DNA of 33,899 nucleotides from Paulinella micropora (Eukaryota; Cercozoa; Imbricatea; Euglyphida), in the NCBI GenBank assembly GCA_009731375.1, contig BJOX01000012.1:650321-684219 (forward strand). The letters are read 5' to 3'. Below, piece by piece: positions 11,629 to 21,771 of this stretch; the first letter of the stretch is position 1; every line of letters starts with the position of its first letter. Below the pieces are notes generated by a model. It worked only from the letters and a program-made list of their open reading frames with translations, ran no database searches and was not told the origin of the DNA. The translations under genes and the position numbers were made by a program.

Positions 11629-13340
11629 ATGTCGTCCAAGGAGACGGTGGAAATTCATGCCGTCAGGAGCCTGCGTGATCAGCTGAGGGAAGCTGATACA
11701 GCTGCAATGGCACAGACTTTGGTTGTTACTGCTGCGGCTACGGTGGTAGATCCTAATCTATCGGCGATTGCCAGGGAACAAACTCATGAAAACATATACC
11801 GATTTCTCTTGTATCTCGTGCAGGTCGTCAAGGCCATTGAGGTTTGCGTTGGAAAATACGCAGGGTGGGAAGAGAGATATGCGGTGATGAAGAAAAGGGA
11901 GGAGGACGATCCCACGGACCCGGGGGAACGATATAATCAGGAGAGGAAGAGGATGAACTTATTCCTCGCCAAGTTCTCACCTGAGGCATTTCAACCCGGG
12001 GCAAAAGGGAATAAAATTCCCACGATATGGTTTACCCGACAGGTGAACTCGGCGTCGTATATGAACTCCCCCTTGGTTGCGTAAGGCGATCAATTCTCTC
12101 TGCAGGTTGATGGAAGAGAATAATTTCGAGTCGCCAATGACCTTAGTAGATATTCTCCGACAGTGCACGGATACGGATTTGATGGAGCACTTTACGGTGG
12201 AGAATATCACAAGGGGGATGTCAAGGGAGAGTGCACATCGCGATGTGTACGGGGACACAGGGTGCGATTAAACTTTCCAAGACTTATGCGATGATGCATG
12301 CTCTCATTGAGTTGCTCGTCACTCACGGAAATCATTGGGATTTGACTAGTGAGGTTATGCTAACGGGACACATTTCAACTGTGATTGGGAATGCGTTGGC
12401 ATTGACGGTAAAGAAACCGGTAAGGGTCAAGGGGGAATTTATGGAAGCGCTGGAAAATCTCAAGAAGAACAACGCGTTCTTCATGAGCGCCAAACGCTTC
12501 ATCAGACACGTGCTGGCAAGGATCTATCAACACGATCCGTGTGTCTATCGGGCCATAATAAAAGCATGGCCGGGGAACAAGTGGGCGGATATGATCCCGG
12601 ACAACGTGGATTTTACTACGGATCAATCCCCTGCATGGAAGAACTTTGCTAACTTATATGCGTCCGGTAGGGACATGTGGAAGGACTTCCTAGTCGCTGT
12701 AAGGGCGTGGGAAGACACGTTGGTCACCCCCGGCGGGCTAAAGGCTTTAGCGGCGGTGGCCAGGGGCCAGCTGGAGGAGGGAAAAGAGGCCAAGGCGTTT
12801 GCTATCCAAGCGGGATCAGGCACCGCGAGGCGTCGGATCCCCAAGGCAAAGAAGGGAGGCTATGGGAAGCAAAGTAAGAGGGAAGTAGTGGAGGAGGAGG
12901 AGGAAGAAGAAAGCGATGAGCGTATTCTTCCCCCGACGGCCACTAAGCCGAAGAAGGCTGCCACTCCCTACCAGGCCACTCCCTACCAGGCCAAGAAGGT
13001 TCGGCTTTGCTGGGACTATTACTTCAAGGGCTATAAATGCCCGAGGAAGGCAAACTGCCCAGGCCTTCACTCTGATCAGGACAAGGATTGGAGGGCCCTG
13101 GAAGCGTCGTTGAAGGGGGAAAACGACGGCTCCACGTTATGGGTGGCTGTAAGGTCCATCCGGGAAAGGGGCCAGCTGACGATCCAGGATCAGCAAGTTC
13201 GGCATCTGGTCAGAGATCGCTTGAACACGTTCGATGCTGCGACCACGTCCATGCGGGAAGCTGGGGCTGGTGGTCGTGGGGGACGTGGAGGCCGTGAAGG
13301 GAAAGGCGGCTTCAGGGGCAAGAAGCGCTTTGGAAAGTGA
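11629..13340 (+). pseudogene. gag: gag (capsid/nucleocapsid polyprotein), frameshifted, with CCCH finger
   Basis: The ATG at 11629 starts MSSKETVEIHAVRSL. The reading passes through three frames: 11629-12084, then about 12080-12255, then about 12255-13340. Joined, it would be roughly 570 residues. The first two thirds are helical and presumably form the capsid. An acidic run (about 12888-12915) and a Lys-rich segment follow. Cysteines at 13008, 13038 and 13056 and a histidine at 13068 give C-x9-C-x5-C-x3-H, the spacing of a CCCH RNA-binding finger, instead of the usual C-x2-C-x4-H-x4-C knuckle. The C-terminus has RGG-like repeats (GGRGGRGGREGKGG), which suit nucleic-acid binding. The TGA at 13338-13340 is in the same frame as coding-like sequence downstream. 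Confidence 0.82.
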
Positions 13341-13477
13341 GGATCTTCCCGGCCGTTCAAGAAGGCGAAGGTGGCAGCAGCTTCCGTAGAGGAAGTGGAA
13401 GAGGAAGAAGGGGTGGAAGTCGCCGAAATGGGAGGGGACAAAACTCGAGGTGGTACGGTCCGAGATAGGGATAACTG

Positions 13478-13508
<31 letters not shown>

Positions 13509-13672
13509 GGNNNNNNNNNNGGGGGAACGGAGGGATCCGTAAGTACTCATGAGGATGATGCTGTGCCTCAGGTGATCAAGATTTCACCTCCGACGACTTT
13601 GCATAAGCCTGGTAGGCGGGAAGGCAAGTCGGAATCCACAGTTGCAGGTAACTTTCTCACAGGGGTCAGCAT
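13341..13672 (+). pseudogene. Gag-pol junction region, same frame as gag after an in-frame TGA
   Basis: After the TGA, the gag frame stays open through an acidic stretch (about 13371-13425), a poly-G run and a 10-N gap, to a stop at 13674-13676. Phe, Lys, Val and Glu usage resembles the rest of the element. It may be the end of gag beyond a nonsense mutation, or a readthrough linker to pol. The poly-G/gap makes the frame downstream unreliable. Confidence 0.5.
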
Positions 13673-14514
13673 TTGACTAATGCAATGGATGGTTCTGTGA
13701 TGCAGGTAACGATTGAACGGGACAAGCGGGGTAACAACGTAGGGGGAGGGGGGTCTGACAAGGCCAGGCAAGTTAATATGTTAAATAAACAAGTTGTTGC
13801 TACCGCACCGCGACAGTCGGATCCTACTTTGAAAATTTTACCGGTCCCGACGGTCAGGTTTAAAAAGAAAGTTTCTATCATCCCGGAGCCCGATTGGGAG
13901 GCTAAGCCAGTACCGGCACGGGTGAGGAAGATTAAACCGGGAAAGAAAACTGCGACGGGTTTAAAAGCCGGAGGGAAACAGACTACTGCTTTTGGTGAAG
14001 CCTTCATCAGCAGCGGGCTGCCGGATCGGAAGGATTTTAATAACAGTTTTGTTCTTTTGTCTAACCTAAAGGAACGCCTGGAGGATATTGAGATGCCGGA
14101 GCACGCGTTATGCATTACTCAGGTCTACTGCGTGGATCTGGAAAGTGCATGCGATGTTGCCAATGATACGTTGGCTAACATTAATATCGCGGGTGCGGAT
14201 TTCATAACGTCCAATCGGGCGTGGTTGGATAAACATATGTTGCCTGTTAAGGGAAGCATAGAAGGGGTTAATGGGAAGGCGAAGGCGGAGGTTACGGGGA
14301 CGATGGTTTTAACCATTGAACTCTACTCAGGTAAGTCCTTCGATATCCAATTCTATGTCTGTCCAGAGTATTCGGGAGGGTTGCTGATTGGGTTCAAGCA
14401 GCTCAACAGGATGAATACGTTGATTGATTGCCGGTCGGGTTTAGTGCACTATGGCATTAGTGACGATGACGCGGAAGATATGGTGAGGGGCGGGCAGCCG
14501 TTCCTCTCTTCCAC
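13673..14514 (+). pseudogene. Retropepsin-like aspartic protease domain, active-site triad lost
   Basis: This frame contains a gypsy-type protease pattern. The segment at 14186-14200 aligns with the D-T/S-G-A active-site strand but reads I-A-G-A-D, so the catalytic Asp is absent. It is followed by the expected helix (R-A-W-L-D-K-H). The C-terminal half has the characteristic L-L-I-G ... I-D-C ... V-H-Y strand pattern (about 14380-14452), comparable to the ILGMDWL region of gypsy proteases. The preceding 170 or so residues are basic and unstructured. The frame is lost near 14515, where the next frame takes over (D-T-Y-A-V-S-Y). Confidence 0.72.
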
Positions 14515-16251
14515 ACGGATACTTACGCGGTGTCATATAATAAACTTGGCAAGGGGGGTGTCGGTGACTCGCAGGCCATTGCGCGAAGCGCAAGGGTGCA
14601 GTTGGTCATACCGAAGCCTTATCAACACCCGGCGTTGGACAATTATTACAAGGATTTTCAGCCGGAGTACCGCGGGTTTGCGGGAAAGGCTAAGAACATT
14701 GTTCGACGTTGGGAAAGGGCAACAGTGGAGGACTTAATTCAGGGCCGGTGTGCCCAGATTATGGCCTGCACTTTGGAGGAACATAGCATGGAGTTGGAGG
14801 CTGGGATGGATAGGTTCAGGGATGGGAAGAAGGGGCCTTATGTGTTCCTTCAGAACCAATATTGCTTCCATGCTAAGGCATCACAGGCCAATAGGCCGTT
14901 GTTTGAGCCGTTGGTATCGGTGCGGATTCCGACGGGGGGGACGGAGGATGAGGTAATGGATTTCGTGGGGGGCATGTGGGGTGATAAACCTCTTTGTCCG
15001 CGGAATTCGGGAGAGACAGCGAAGTTGCTCACAAAGTATTTTGAGGGTGACAAACCGTTCTCTATTATCCTGCCGTTCCACGACAAGGCGCTATGGGCGG
15101 ATGAGGTTTTGGACCGGATGGTCGATCACCCAATCCCTGTGCCGTCTAGGAAGCAGCATCTGGTGCTGGCTTGCAGATTAGGCACTAGGGCACAGGGGAT
15201 GACGTATCGGAACTTGCTCAAGGGGTGTGATCTTCAGAAGATACGTGAGCAGGCATTTACCTGCTTCACGGGGTTCTTTACGAAGAAGGCACCTATTCAG
15301 TACGCCTTGATTCTAGATGGTATGGCGAATCTGGGTAAGTGGGATGAGTTTCCGGAAGTCAAGTACCACCAGAAGGAAGTGGAGATGCCCTCCGAGGATG
15401 GCTTGGTGGAGGATGCGTGGACGGACATGGCGGAGGCGCCCGAACTGAAAAGTCGGAAGGACGCCCAGTCATGGGAAGAGAGGATGGCTCAAATGCGGGC
15501 GGATTGGAAGGGAAGTGAGGAAGATCTGAAAAGCCTACAGGAAGTAATGGCTAGGGAAAAAGAGATATTTGATCCGCCTAGGCCGGGCACGGTCAAGCAT
15601 TATGATGCTCATCTCAGGAAGATACCGGGGATGAAAATCACGCATGCCTCTAGGAGGTCTAGTCTGGGCTGGAGGGAGGAGAGCATAGCCCAGGAGAAGG
15701 CGGAGGAACTACAGGCGGATGATTTCACGGAGTTTTCGGACTCCCCGATTTCGTCTCATGTACGGATGGTTCCAAAGCCGGACGGGGCACTGAGATTTTG
15801 TGTGAATTACTATCGGGCGAACAAAATCATCGAAGGAGAGCGATACCCGCTTCCTAAGATTGATGATTGTATGCGCAAGTTAAAACACGCGAAATATTAC
15901 TCGGTGTTGGATTTGAAAAATGGGTTCTGGCAGATCCCGCTCAGTAGGAAGAGCATGTGGCTTACCGCGTTTGTGGTGGGCATGACGCTATACCAATGGA
16001 AGGTATTGCCGATGGGTCTGAGGAACTCGCCGGGCATATTTCAGGCAGCAATGCAGAAAATGCTTGGTCGACAGTTTGAGGATGGGAGGGCAGGTGGGTT
16101 TATGGGAAAACATGGACAGAAAGCGGAGGATTATCCTTTCTGTTACATAGATGATATCATTATCTACTCCAATACCATGGAGGAACATCTGGCCCACATC
16201 CAGGACGTTTTCCGACGGGTGAGAGTTTGGTCTCAAGGTAAACCTGGCTAA
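14515..16251 (+). pseudogene. pol: Pol: long unrecognised linker plus reverse transcriptase (N-terminal part)
   Basis: About 410 residues (14515-15750) with no match I recognise precede the RT. They contain several Cys and Trp and a helical acidic end (about 15380-15560). The RT starts near 15752 with R-M-V-P-K-P-D-G, then F-C-V-N-Y, the catalytic-Asp motif S-V-L-D-L-K-N-G-F-W-Q-I (about 15901-15936), M-G-L-R-N-S-P, and the Y-I-D-D box at 16144-16155. All three RT catalytic Asp residues are present. The frame breaks near 16235; the next frame carries on with the expected thumb sequence. Confidence 0.88.
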
Positions 16252-17216
16252 GTCAGTTTGCCACCCGACAGGTGACGTACTTGGGATACGATATATCGAA
16301 CGGCACGGTTGCGCTTGCGGCTAAGAAAAGGGAGGCTGTGGACGGGATTAAGCGGCCTCAGACACGGTCGGAGTTGTTCTCCTTTATTGCGTTGGCGCAA
16401 TATTATAGTCAGTTCTTTCCTAATTGGTCGGACACGGTTAAACCGTTGCGGGAGTTGTACTTGAAGGGCGATATGAGGGAATGGACGCCTAAACAGGAGG
16501 AGATGTTCGAGTTCGTGAAGGAAAGAGTCAAAGGCTGTACGACCTGTCTGATGAACAAGAGGGTCCCGATGGAGGGAAAGATCCCGGTGGGGAAATTTAC
16601 ATTGCTGGAAAGGCTCTTTGAGTTCCTGCATATACAACACGTGGGACCATTGCCGCCGGTGGGGCCGGCGAAGGATAAAGTCTTGTTGACGGTCATCGAC
16701 AGGGCGAGCAATTACGTATGGGCGATCCCGGTGCCAGACACAACGGCGGAGACGACAGCCAGGGAGCTGATCGATCGAGTCCTGTGTATGGTGGGGGTCC
16801 CGAAGACGATCTGCTCGGATAAGGGGCCAGCTTTTGACAACGAGCTTATGGAAAGGCTCGCAAAGTTCTACGGGGTTCACTGGCAGTATGTAACGCCATA
16901 CAACCCGAGGGCGAATGGCAAGCTTGAGCGGATCCACAGACCACTCAAGTCGGCTCTGAGGGCCTACTGCAAGAAGAGTCAGCTCTTGTGGAAGGAGGTG
17001 GTCCCGAGTTTTGTGTTCGCAATGAATGCGATGCCATCGAAAGCCCTTGGGGCGGGGGCGGAGTGTAGATCCCCGTACCAGGTGGTGTTTGGACAGGAAC
17101 CGGTGATGCCTCAACACTTGGTTTACCAGGATGGGCCTGGGCTGGCGATGGATGAGAACGAGCTCTGGGGGGTCCGCATGCGCGTCTCAATGGAGGCGAT
17201 GCAAGCGGTAAGATAG
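16236..17216 (+). pseudogene. pol: Pol: RT thumb fused to integrase; RNase H absent; integrase first Asp replaced
   Basis: After the frame break the reading resumes with the end of RT: Y-L-G-Y-D-I-S, then L-A-Q-Y-Y-S-Q-F-F-P-N, then W-T-P-K-Q-E-E-M-F. Only about seven codons later comes C-T-T-C (about 16537-16548), the CxxC end of the integrase HHCC zinc domain. The whole RNase H and the two zinc-site histidines are missing. In the catalytic core the usual h-h-D-x-h-G-P-L-P reads H-I-Q-H-V-G-P-L-P, with Gln at 16635-16637. The second Asp (16818-16820) and Glu (16926-16928) are present 35 residues apart. TAG at 17214-17216 stops the frame, and the same frame continues beyond it. Confidence 0.9.
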
Positions 17217-18362
17217 GCAAGGCTAGCGGAACAGGCTCGCAAGCTGGGCAAGGAGCCCTTGGAGGAGGACTTGTCCATGGTAACGTATGAGCCAGGGGAC
17301 ATCGTCATGTTGTATTACCCACAGGTACCGAAGGGCATATCTTCCAAGATGTTTGTATATTGGAAGGGGCCTTATCAGGTGGTACAACAGACGGGGCCTT
17401 TTAACTATCGGATCAGAGGCAGGGGGGAGAACAAGATTGTAAATGTTCGACGCCTCATCAAGTACGATCCTTTCCTCATGGAAAACGAGACGCTCCAAGA
17501 AGCGCTCGTCAGGAACAATAGGGAGTTTCAGGACCCTCCTAAGTTGGGGACGGATAAGGAACCCGATAGGGGTAAACCCGGGGACGGAAGGGGCCAGGGG
17601 AAGGGACAGGCACGGAGCTCCGAGGAGGGCACGGGCCCGGTAATCCCTAAAAAGCCCGAGACCGGGGAAAAGGGGTCAGTATCGAGTCGCAAGCCACCCA
17701 CGGAGGCGGCTAAGAGGGCGGCGGAGAATGATCTGATCTTTTCTGAACCGGGGAGTAGACAGGGTAAACGTAGAAGGACGGATGTGCAGACGGAACTGGA
17801 GGAGCCGGTGGTGCCCTCACAGGTGGAAGTCCAGCACAAGAAACGGAAGGAGGGTAATAAGGTACTGGGAATGACGTGGGTATTGGATCAGTTCTATCTG
17901 GTCAGGCCCCCAACCAGATTCGTTACCAAGGGGGATAAGGATGTTCTCTTTGTGATGAAGGTGGTGGGTCTGGCTAAGGACTCGAGGAAGACTCGATCGT
18001 CGGAGAGTGCACTTAGGAACCTTCCGCCTCTGCTACAGTTTTACCGGTCTTGGGATAAGGACACGGTGGAAAACCGGATGTACCGCGAGTATGTCCCGGT
18101 GTGGTGGGACTCTGCAAACAGGGAAGTTTGGGATGCTAAAATAGATCCGGCCACACGGAAGTGTGACAGGGATCATGAGGCATTGACAATTTCGGCGTGG
18201 CCGAGGGGAGTGTTGGATTAGTACCCCTTCGAGCTCCATGACGGACAGATCCCACAGAAGGTCTGGGACGTGCTCAAGGAGAGCGGGATGGACTTAAGGC
18301 TGATCGGAGGTGCACACGCGACGGAGACGGTGCGTGGAAAGAAACACCAGAGCCTGAAGTAA
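17217..18362 (+). pseudogene. Integrase C-terminal GPY/F module and long novel extension
   Basis: In frame with the integrase after the TAG at 17214. Residues from about 17280 to 17460 form the SH3-like GPY/F module (Y-W-K-G-P-Y-Q-V; GPY at 17367-17375), which contacts DNA in gypsy integrases. Then follow about 110 residues of charged, Pro/Gly/Lys-rich sequence and a more folded-looking segment from 17863 to 18218 with many aromatics. TAG at 18219-18221 interrupts, and the same frame continues with Y-P-F-E-L-H-D-G to TAA at 18360-18362. The extension of about 280 residues after GPY/F matches nothing I recognise, and it is not a chromodomain by eye. Confidence 0.78.
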
Positions 18363-18915
18363 GGGAATTCGGATCGGGAGGGAAGTTGGGCGCACATCGA
18401 CCATGTGTGTGGGGAAATACGTACTGAGGGGCCTACTCAACTGTAAAACTTAACGGACGCAGTACAGGGGAGAGGAACTCGACGAAAAGTCCATCGTCGT
18501 TTTAAGATTTGGACTTTGGGATTCGGTCAATTGGGATCTCGAGCCAAGGCACCATTCACATTTGACGGATTAGACAGGGTCTGATTGGTGGTCAATCACT
18601 ATGGGACGGTGGCTTTGGGAAAAATCGCGCGCGTAGGATTGAGGACGTGGACTGGTCGAGTGTCAGTTCATGTTCTTTGGGCAATATTAAGTCTTGGAAC
18701 TTAGCCCACATGAAGCACAAGCCTATAATCTGTTGGGTGGCTCTTGGTATGATTATGCAGAGGGTCGAGCACGGATGGCTCTTGGAATGGTGGATAAACA
18801 GCTAGGATTCCCCAGTATTTTCCGGTACTGATGAGATTATACGAGATGTAGTCTCCGTTTGTATTACTCCTGGAATTGAGATCGAGCGATCTCAAAGGAG
18901 GGGGAAGGGGTGCTA
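18363..18915 (+). other. 3' internal untranslated region with polypurine tract
   Basis: No supported ORF. The purine-rich 'aaaggagggggaaggggtgc' immediately before the 3' LTR (about 18894-18913) is the expected polypurine tract for plus-strand priming. Confidence 0.75.
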
Positions 18916-19439
18916 TGTAACACCCACGGTATACTACATAGTTTTTACGCTATTGGTTTTTTACGGGAATTCACTCTGGGAAGTGATTCCTTGTTATTAA
19001 ATGTTTTTAAGATGAATTCTTATTACATTTCCGGTTTGGAATAATACTTCCGGTTTTAATGTTGTATTAGGATTAAGGAATACGAGGACAAGCTTGGAAG
19101 CTTAAATCACATAGAGCATTGAAAACTTATATTTTACACTTAACCATACACAGGAGTGGTGAAGGTTTCTAGGATGCAGATTACACATTGTTGTAGCATC
19201 CATATTGAATAACCTTCTTTTATTGCGATTGTAGTAACCATTTAAAGTTATGGATTGTTTTCATGGAAATTCCGTGAAATTTGGCTGTTTTTCCCGTGAC
19301 TGGGAATTTATGGCTAAATAAGGGAAATTGCACTTATGGGTTGTTGTTTTGGCATTTGTGCAGGTTACGGACGTAACGCATCGTGCCAGATGACCCGTGT
19401 CGGGAGACAGCGGTTTTGGCTTGTTGTTGGGGTTCAAAT
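18916..19439 (+). repeat. 3' LTR
   Basis: Aligns with the 5' LTR from 'tgtaacaccc' to 'ggggttcaaat'. It lacks the 27-28 bp segment near the middle of the 5' copy. If the agaca at 19543-19547 is the target-site duplicate of 10941-10945, the LTR would extend to 19542, ending 'gtta', which complements the 'taac' of its start. The 5' LTR does not show that extra sequence, so I keep the shorter end. Confidence 0.88.
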
Positions 19440-19529
19440 CTGGCTTCCCTTTTATACTCTTGAAGTGGAAGTAAGCCTTGAACCATTTGTGTTCAATTTT
19501 ATTATTAAATTCCAATTATTCTCTTTGAG

Positions 19530-19769
19530 CTCGTAAGGGTTAAGACATCCGGTCTTGATACAGACTGGTTCCCCACCAACTGGTCACTTGGAACAAAAAC
19601 GGATACAAGAGAAGAGTATAGGAGATGGGACAAAGCACCAAAGATAGATAGCAGTAAGAGAGCAACACGACCAAGGAAGCTAAAAAAAGTTGTTGAGGAT
19701 GGACAGGAGACAGAAGACAAGGACGAAGACTACATCCCTCCCTCAAAGAAACACAAAAAAAAGGACATG

Positions 19770-19800
<31 letters not shown>

Positions 19801-19853
19801 GCAACAACAACGACAGCAACAACAACAACAGCAACAACAAAAACAACAAAAGC

Positions 19854-19885
<32 letters not shown>

Positions 19886-19898
19886 CGACGACGACAAA
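19530..19898 (+). CDS. Central gene, coding block 2: basic/acidic linker and poly-Asn
   Basis: The frame is open from 19509 (after TAA at 19506). It reads T-S-G-L-D-T-D-W-F-P-T-N-W, a Lys/Arg-rich stretch (R-P-R-K-L-K-K), an acidic patch, P-P-S-K-K-H-K-K-K-D (a plausible nuclear localisation signal, about 19737-19766) and then poly-Asn with Ser and Asp. The block ends at a GTAATT donor at 19899. An acceptor at 19529 (ctctttgag) would give phase 0 continuity with the block at 10755. The poly-Asn comes from an AAC repeat. Confidence 0.68.
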
Positions 19899-20122
19899 GT
19901 AATTAGCCAGTCTAAAGGTGAAAATTCAGGTGTGCAGTTGTTCTCTCTTCCTCCTCCTCCTCACTTCTCCTTCTCCTTCTCCTTCTTCTTCTTCTTTCTT
20001 CTTCTTCTTCTTCTTCTTCTTCTTCTTCTTCTTCCTCCTCCTCCTCCTCCTCTTCTTCTTCTTCTTCTTCCTCCTCCTCTTCTTCTTCTTCTTCTTCCTC
20101 CTCCTCTTCCTCCTCCTCTTCT

Positions 20123-20154
<32 letters not shown>

Positions 20155-20537
20155 TTCTTCTTCTTCTTCTTCTTCTTCTTCTTCTTCTTCTTCTTCTTCT
20201 TCTTCTTCTTCTTCTTCTTCTTCTTCTTCTTCTTCTTCTTCTTCTTCTTCTTCTTCTTCTTCTTCTTCTTCTTCTTCTTCTCCTCCTCCTCCTCCTCTTC
20301 CTCTTCTTCTTCTCCTTCTTCTTCTCTTCTTCTTCTTCTTCTTCTTCTTCTTCTTCTTCTTCTTCTTCTTCTTCTTCTTCTTCCTCCTCTTCCTCCTCCT
20401 CTTCCTCCTCCTCCTCTTCTTCTTCTTCTTCTTCTTCTTCTTCTTCTTCTTCTTCTTCTTCTTCTTCTTCTTCTTCTTCTTCTTCTTCTTCTTCTTCTTC
20501 TTCTTCTTCTTCTTCTCCTCCTCCTATCTCCTCTAAG
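19899..20537 (+). other. Intron with a giant TTC/CTC polypyrimidine tract
   Basis: Donor GTAATT follows the Asp-Asp-Lys codons at phase 0. The acceptor 'ctctaag' at 20537 is also phase 0 and leads straight into S-L-L-V-C-P-A-C. Almost all 639 bp are TTC/CTC repeats. Poly-Leu, poly-Phe and poly-Ser frames across it are repeat translations. The AAG acceptor is less common than CAG, so an exon reading cannot be fully excluded. Confidence 0.7.
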
Positions 20538-21440
20538 TCTCTGCTTGTCTGTCCTGCCTGTGATGATGACATGCCATCCAACGCCAGTCAAAGATGCATA
20601 GGTTGTCACAGGCCCGTGCATGCGCTTGTTTCTTGTTCTGTTGGCGTTGGTGAGGAAGGGCATGGGCAAAAGCGTAGGTGCCTTCCTTGCGTCGCTTTGC
20701 TGCCCCATGCTTCTAATAGTTCCTCAATTCCTCTTTTTTCCATTCCCCTTACTGATCTCCTGGCTCCTTTTAGCCTTCCTCCATCGTCTCTTACAACAAG
20801 GTCGGATTTGTCCTTAAAAGTAAAGTACACGCTGTCCTCGGTTGAGGAAGAGTATAAAGCGCAGATGCTAGCGAAGGAAAGCGAAAGATTAGAGAAAGAA
20901 CAAAAAGAATTAGAACAACAGCAACAACAACAACAACAACAACAGCAAAAACAAAAACAGCAACAACAAAAACAACAACAGCAACAACAACCACAACAAC
21001 AACAACAAAAACAACAACAAAAACAACAACAGCAAAAAACAACCACAACAACAACAACAAAAACAACAAGAACAACAAGAACAACAAAAACAACAACAGC
21101 AACAACAACAACAGCAACAGCAACAACAGCAACAGCAAAAAACAAGAACAAAAACAACAGCAAAACAACCACAACAACAGCAACAACAACAACAACAAGG
21201 GGGTAGTTCCGGATCAGTGTTAGTCGATGAACAGTCGAGCCTAGTGCCGACAGAGCAGATAAGGGAGGAGGTGGATGCCTCAGAAGAGGGCGACCATTCT
21301 TTGGAAAAGGAGGCGGAGGTTCCCAGGGTGGAAGAGGAGGCAATAATGCAGGACACGCAAGATGGGCAAGAGCAATTCACTGTAAAATCCTCCAACCAAT
21401 ACAAGTTCGGCATGGATCAGACCAAGGCCTATTGTACAGG
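20538..21440 (+). CDS. Central gene, coding block 3: PHD/RING-like Cys-His cluster, coiled coil, poly-Gln
   Basis: Starts with C-x2-C-x11-C-x2-C-x4-H-x4-C-x14-C-x2-C (about 20550-20694). This is close to PHD/RING cross-brace spacing, although PHD fingers normally have H-x2-C. A Ser/Pro-rich stretch follows, then a helical segment (V-E-E-E-Y-K-A-Q-M-L) rich in Glu and Lys, then poly-Gln with Lys. One extra A in the A-run at 21035-21039 shifts the frame; the next frame stays in poly-Gln and runs on through G-G-S-S-G-S and an acidic segment to Y-C-T-G. It ends at donor GTATCA (21441) in phase 2. Nuclear regulatory proteins often combine such parts, but I cannot name a family. Confidence 0.7.
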
Positions 21441-21562
21441 GTATCAACTCACTTTGCCCCACTCCCCTCCCCTTTGTCTTGCCCCATACATACATACATA
21501 CATACATATTACATACAATGATATTAAATACCGGTAGACAGAGCAAGGCACTTCACCTGGGC

Positions 21563-21632
<70 letters not shown>

Positions 21633-21638
21633 CCCCCC

Positions 21639-21670
<32 letters not shown>

Positions 21671-21680
21671 NNNNNNNNNN

Positions 21681-21771
<91 letters not shown>

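Larger units (their letters stand above)
10946..19439 (+). mobile_element. Ty3/gypsy-type LTR retrotransposon, degenerate
   Basis: Two direct LTRs (10946-11510 and 18916-19439) flank gag, protease, reverse transcriptase and integrase in the Ty3/gypsy order. Inactivating changes are at least four frame breaks (about 12080, 12255, 14515, 16235) plus one or more between gag and protease, in-frame stops at 13338-13340, 17214-17216 and 18219-18221, missing RNase H, and altered protease and integrase catalytic residues. LTRs differ by about 18 substitutions by eye, mostly transitions, which suggests an insertion that is not recent. Unusual parts are a CCCH-type finger in gag, a long protease-RT linker and a long C-terminal extension after the GPY/F module. 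The outer 3' boundary is uncertain by about 100 bp. Confidence 0.93.

Noticed and set aside
19918-20708. Poly-Phe/Leu/Ser and poly-Arg/Glu ORFs over TTC tracts (also 7423-8340 and 25810-27623)
   Set aside because: TTC repeats are open in all plus-strand frames, and their complement is open on the minus strand. In 19899-20537, good phase-0 splice sites remove the tract.
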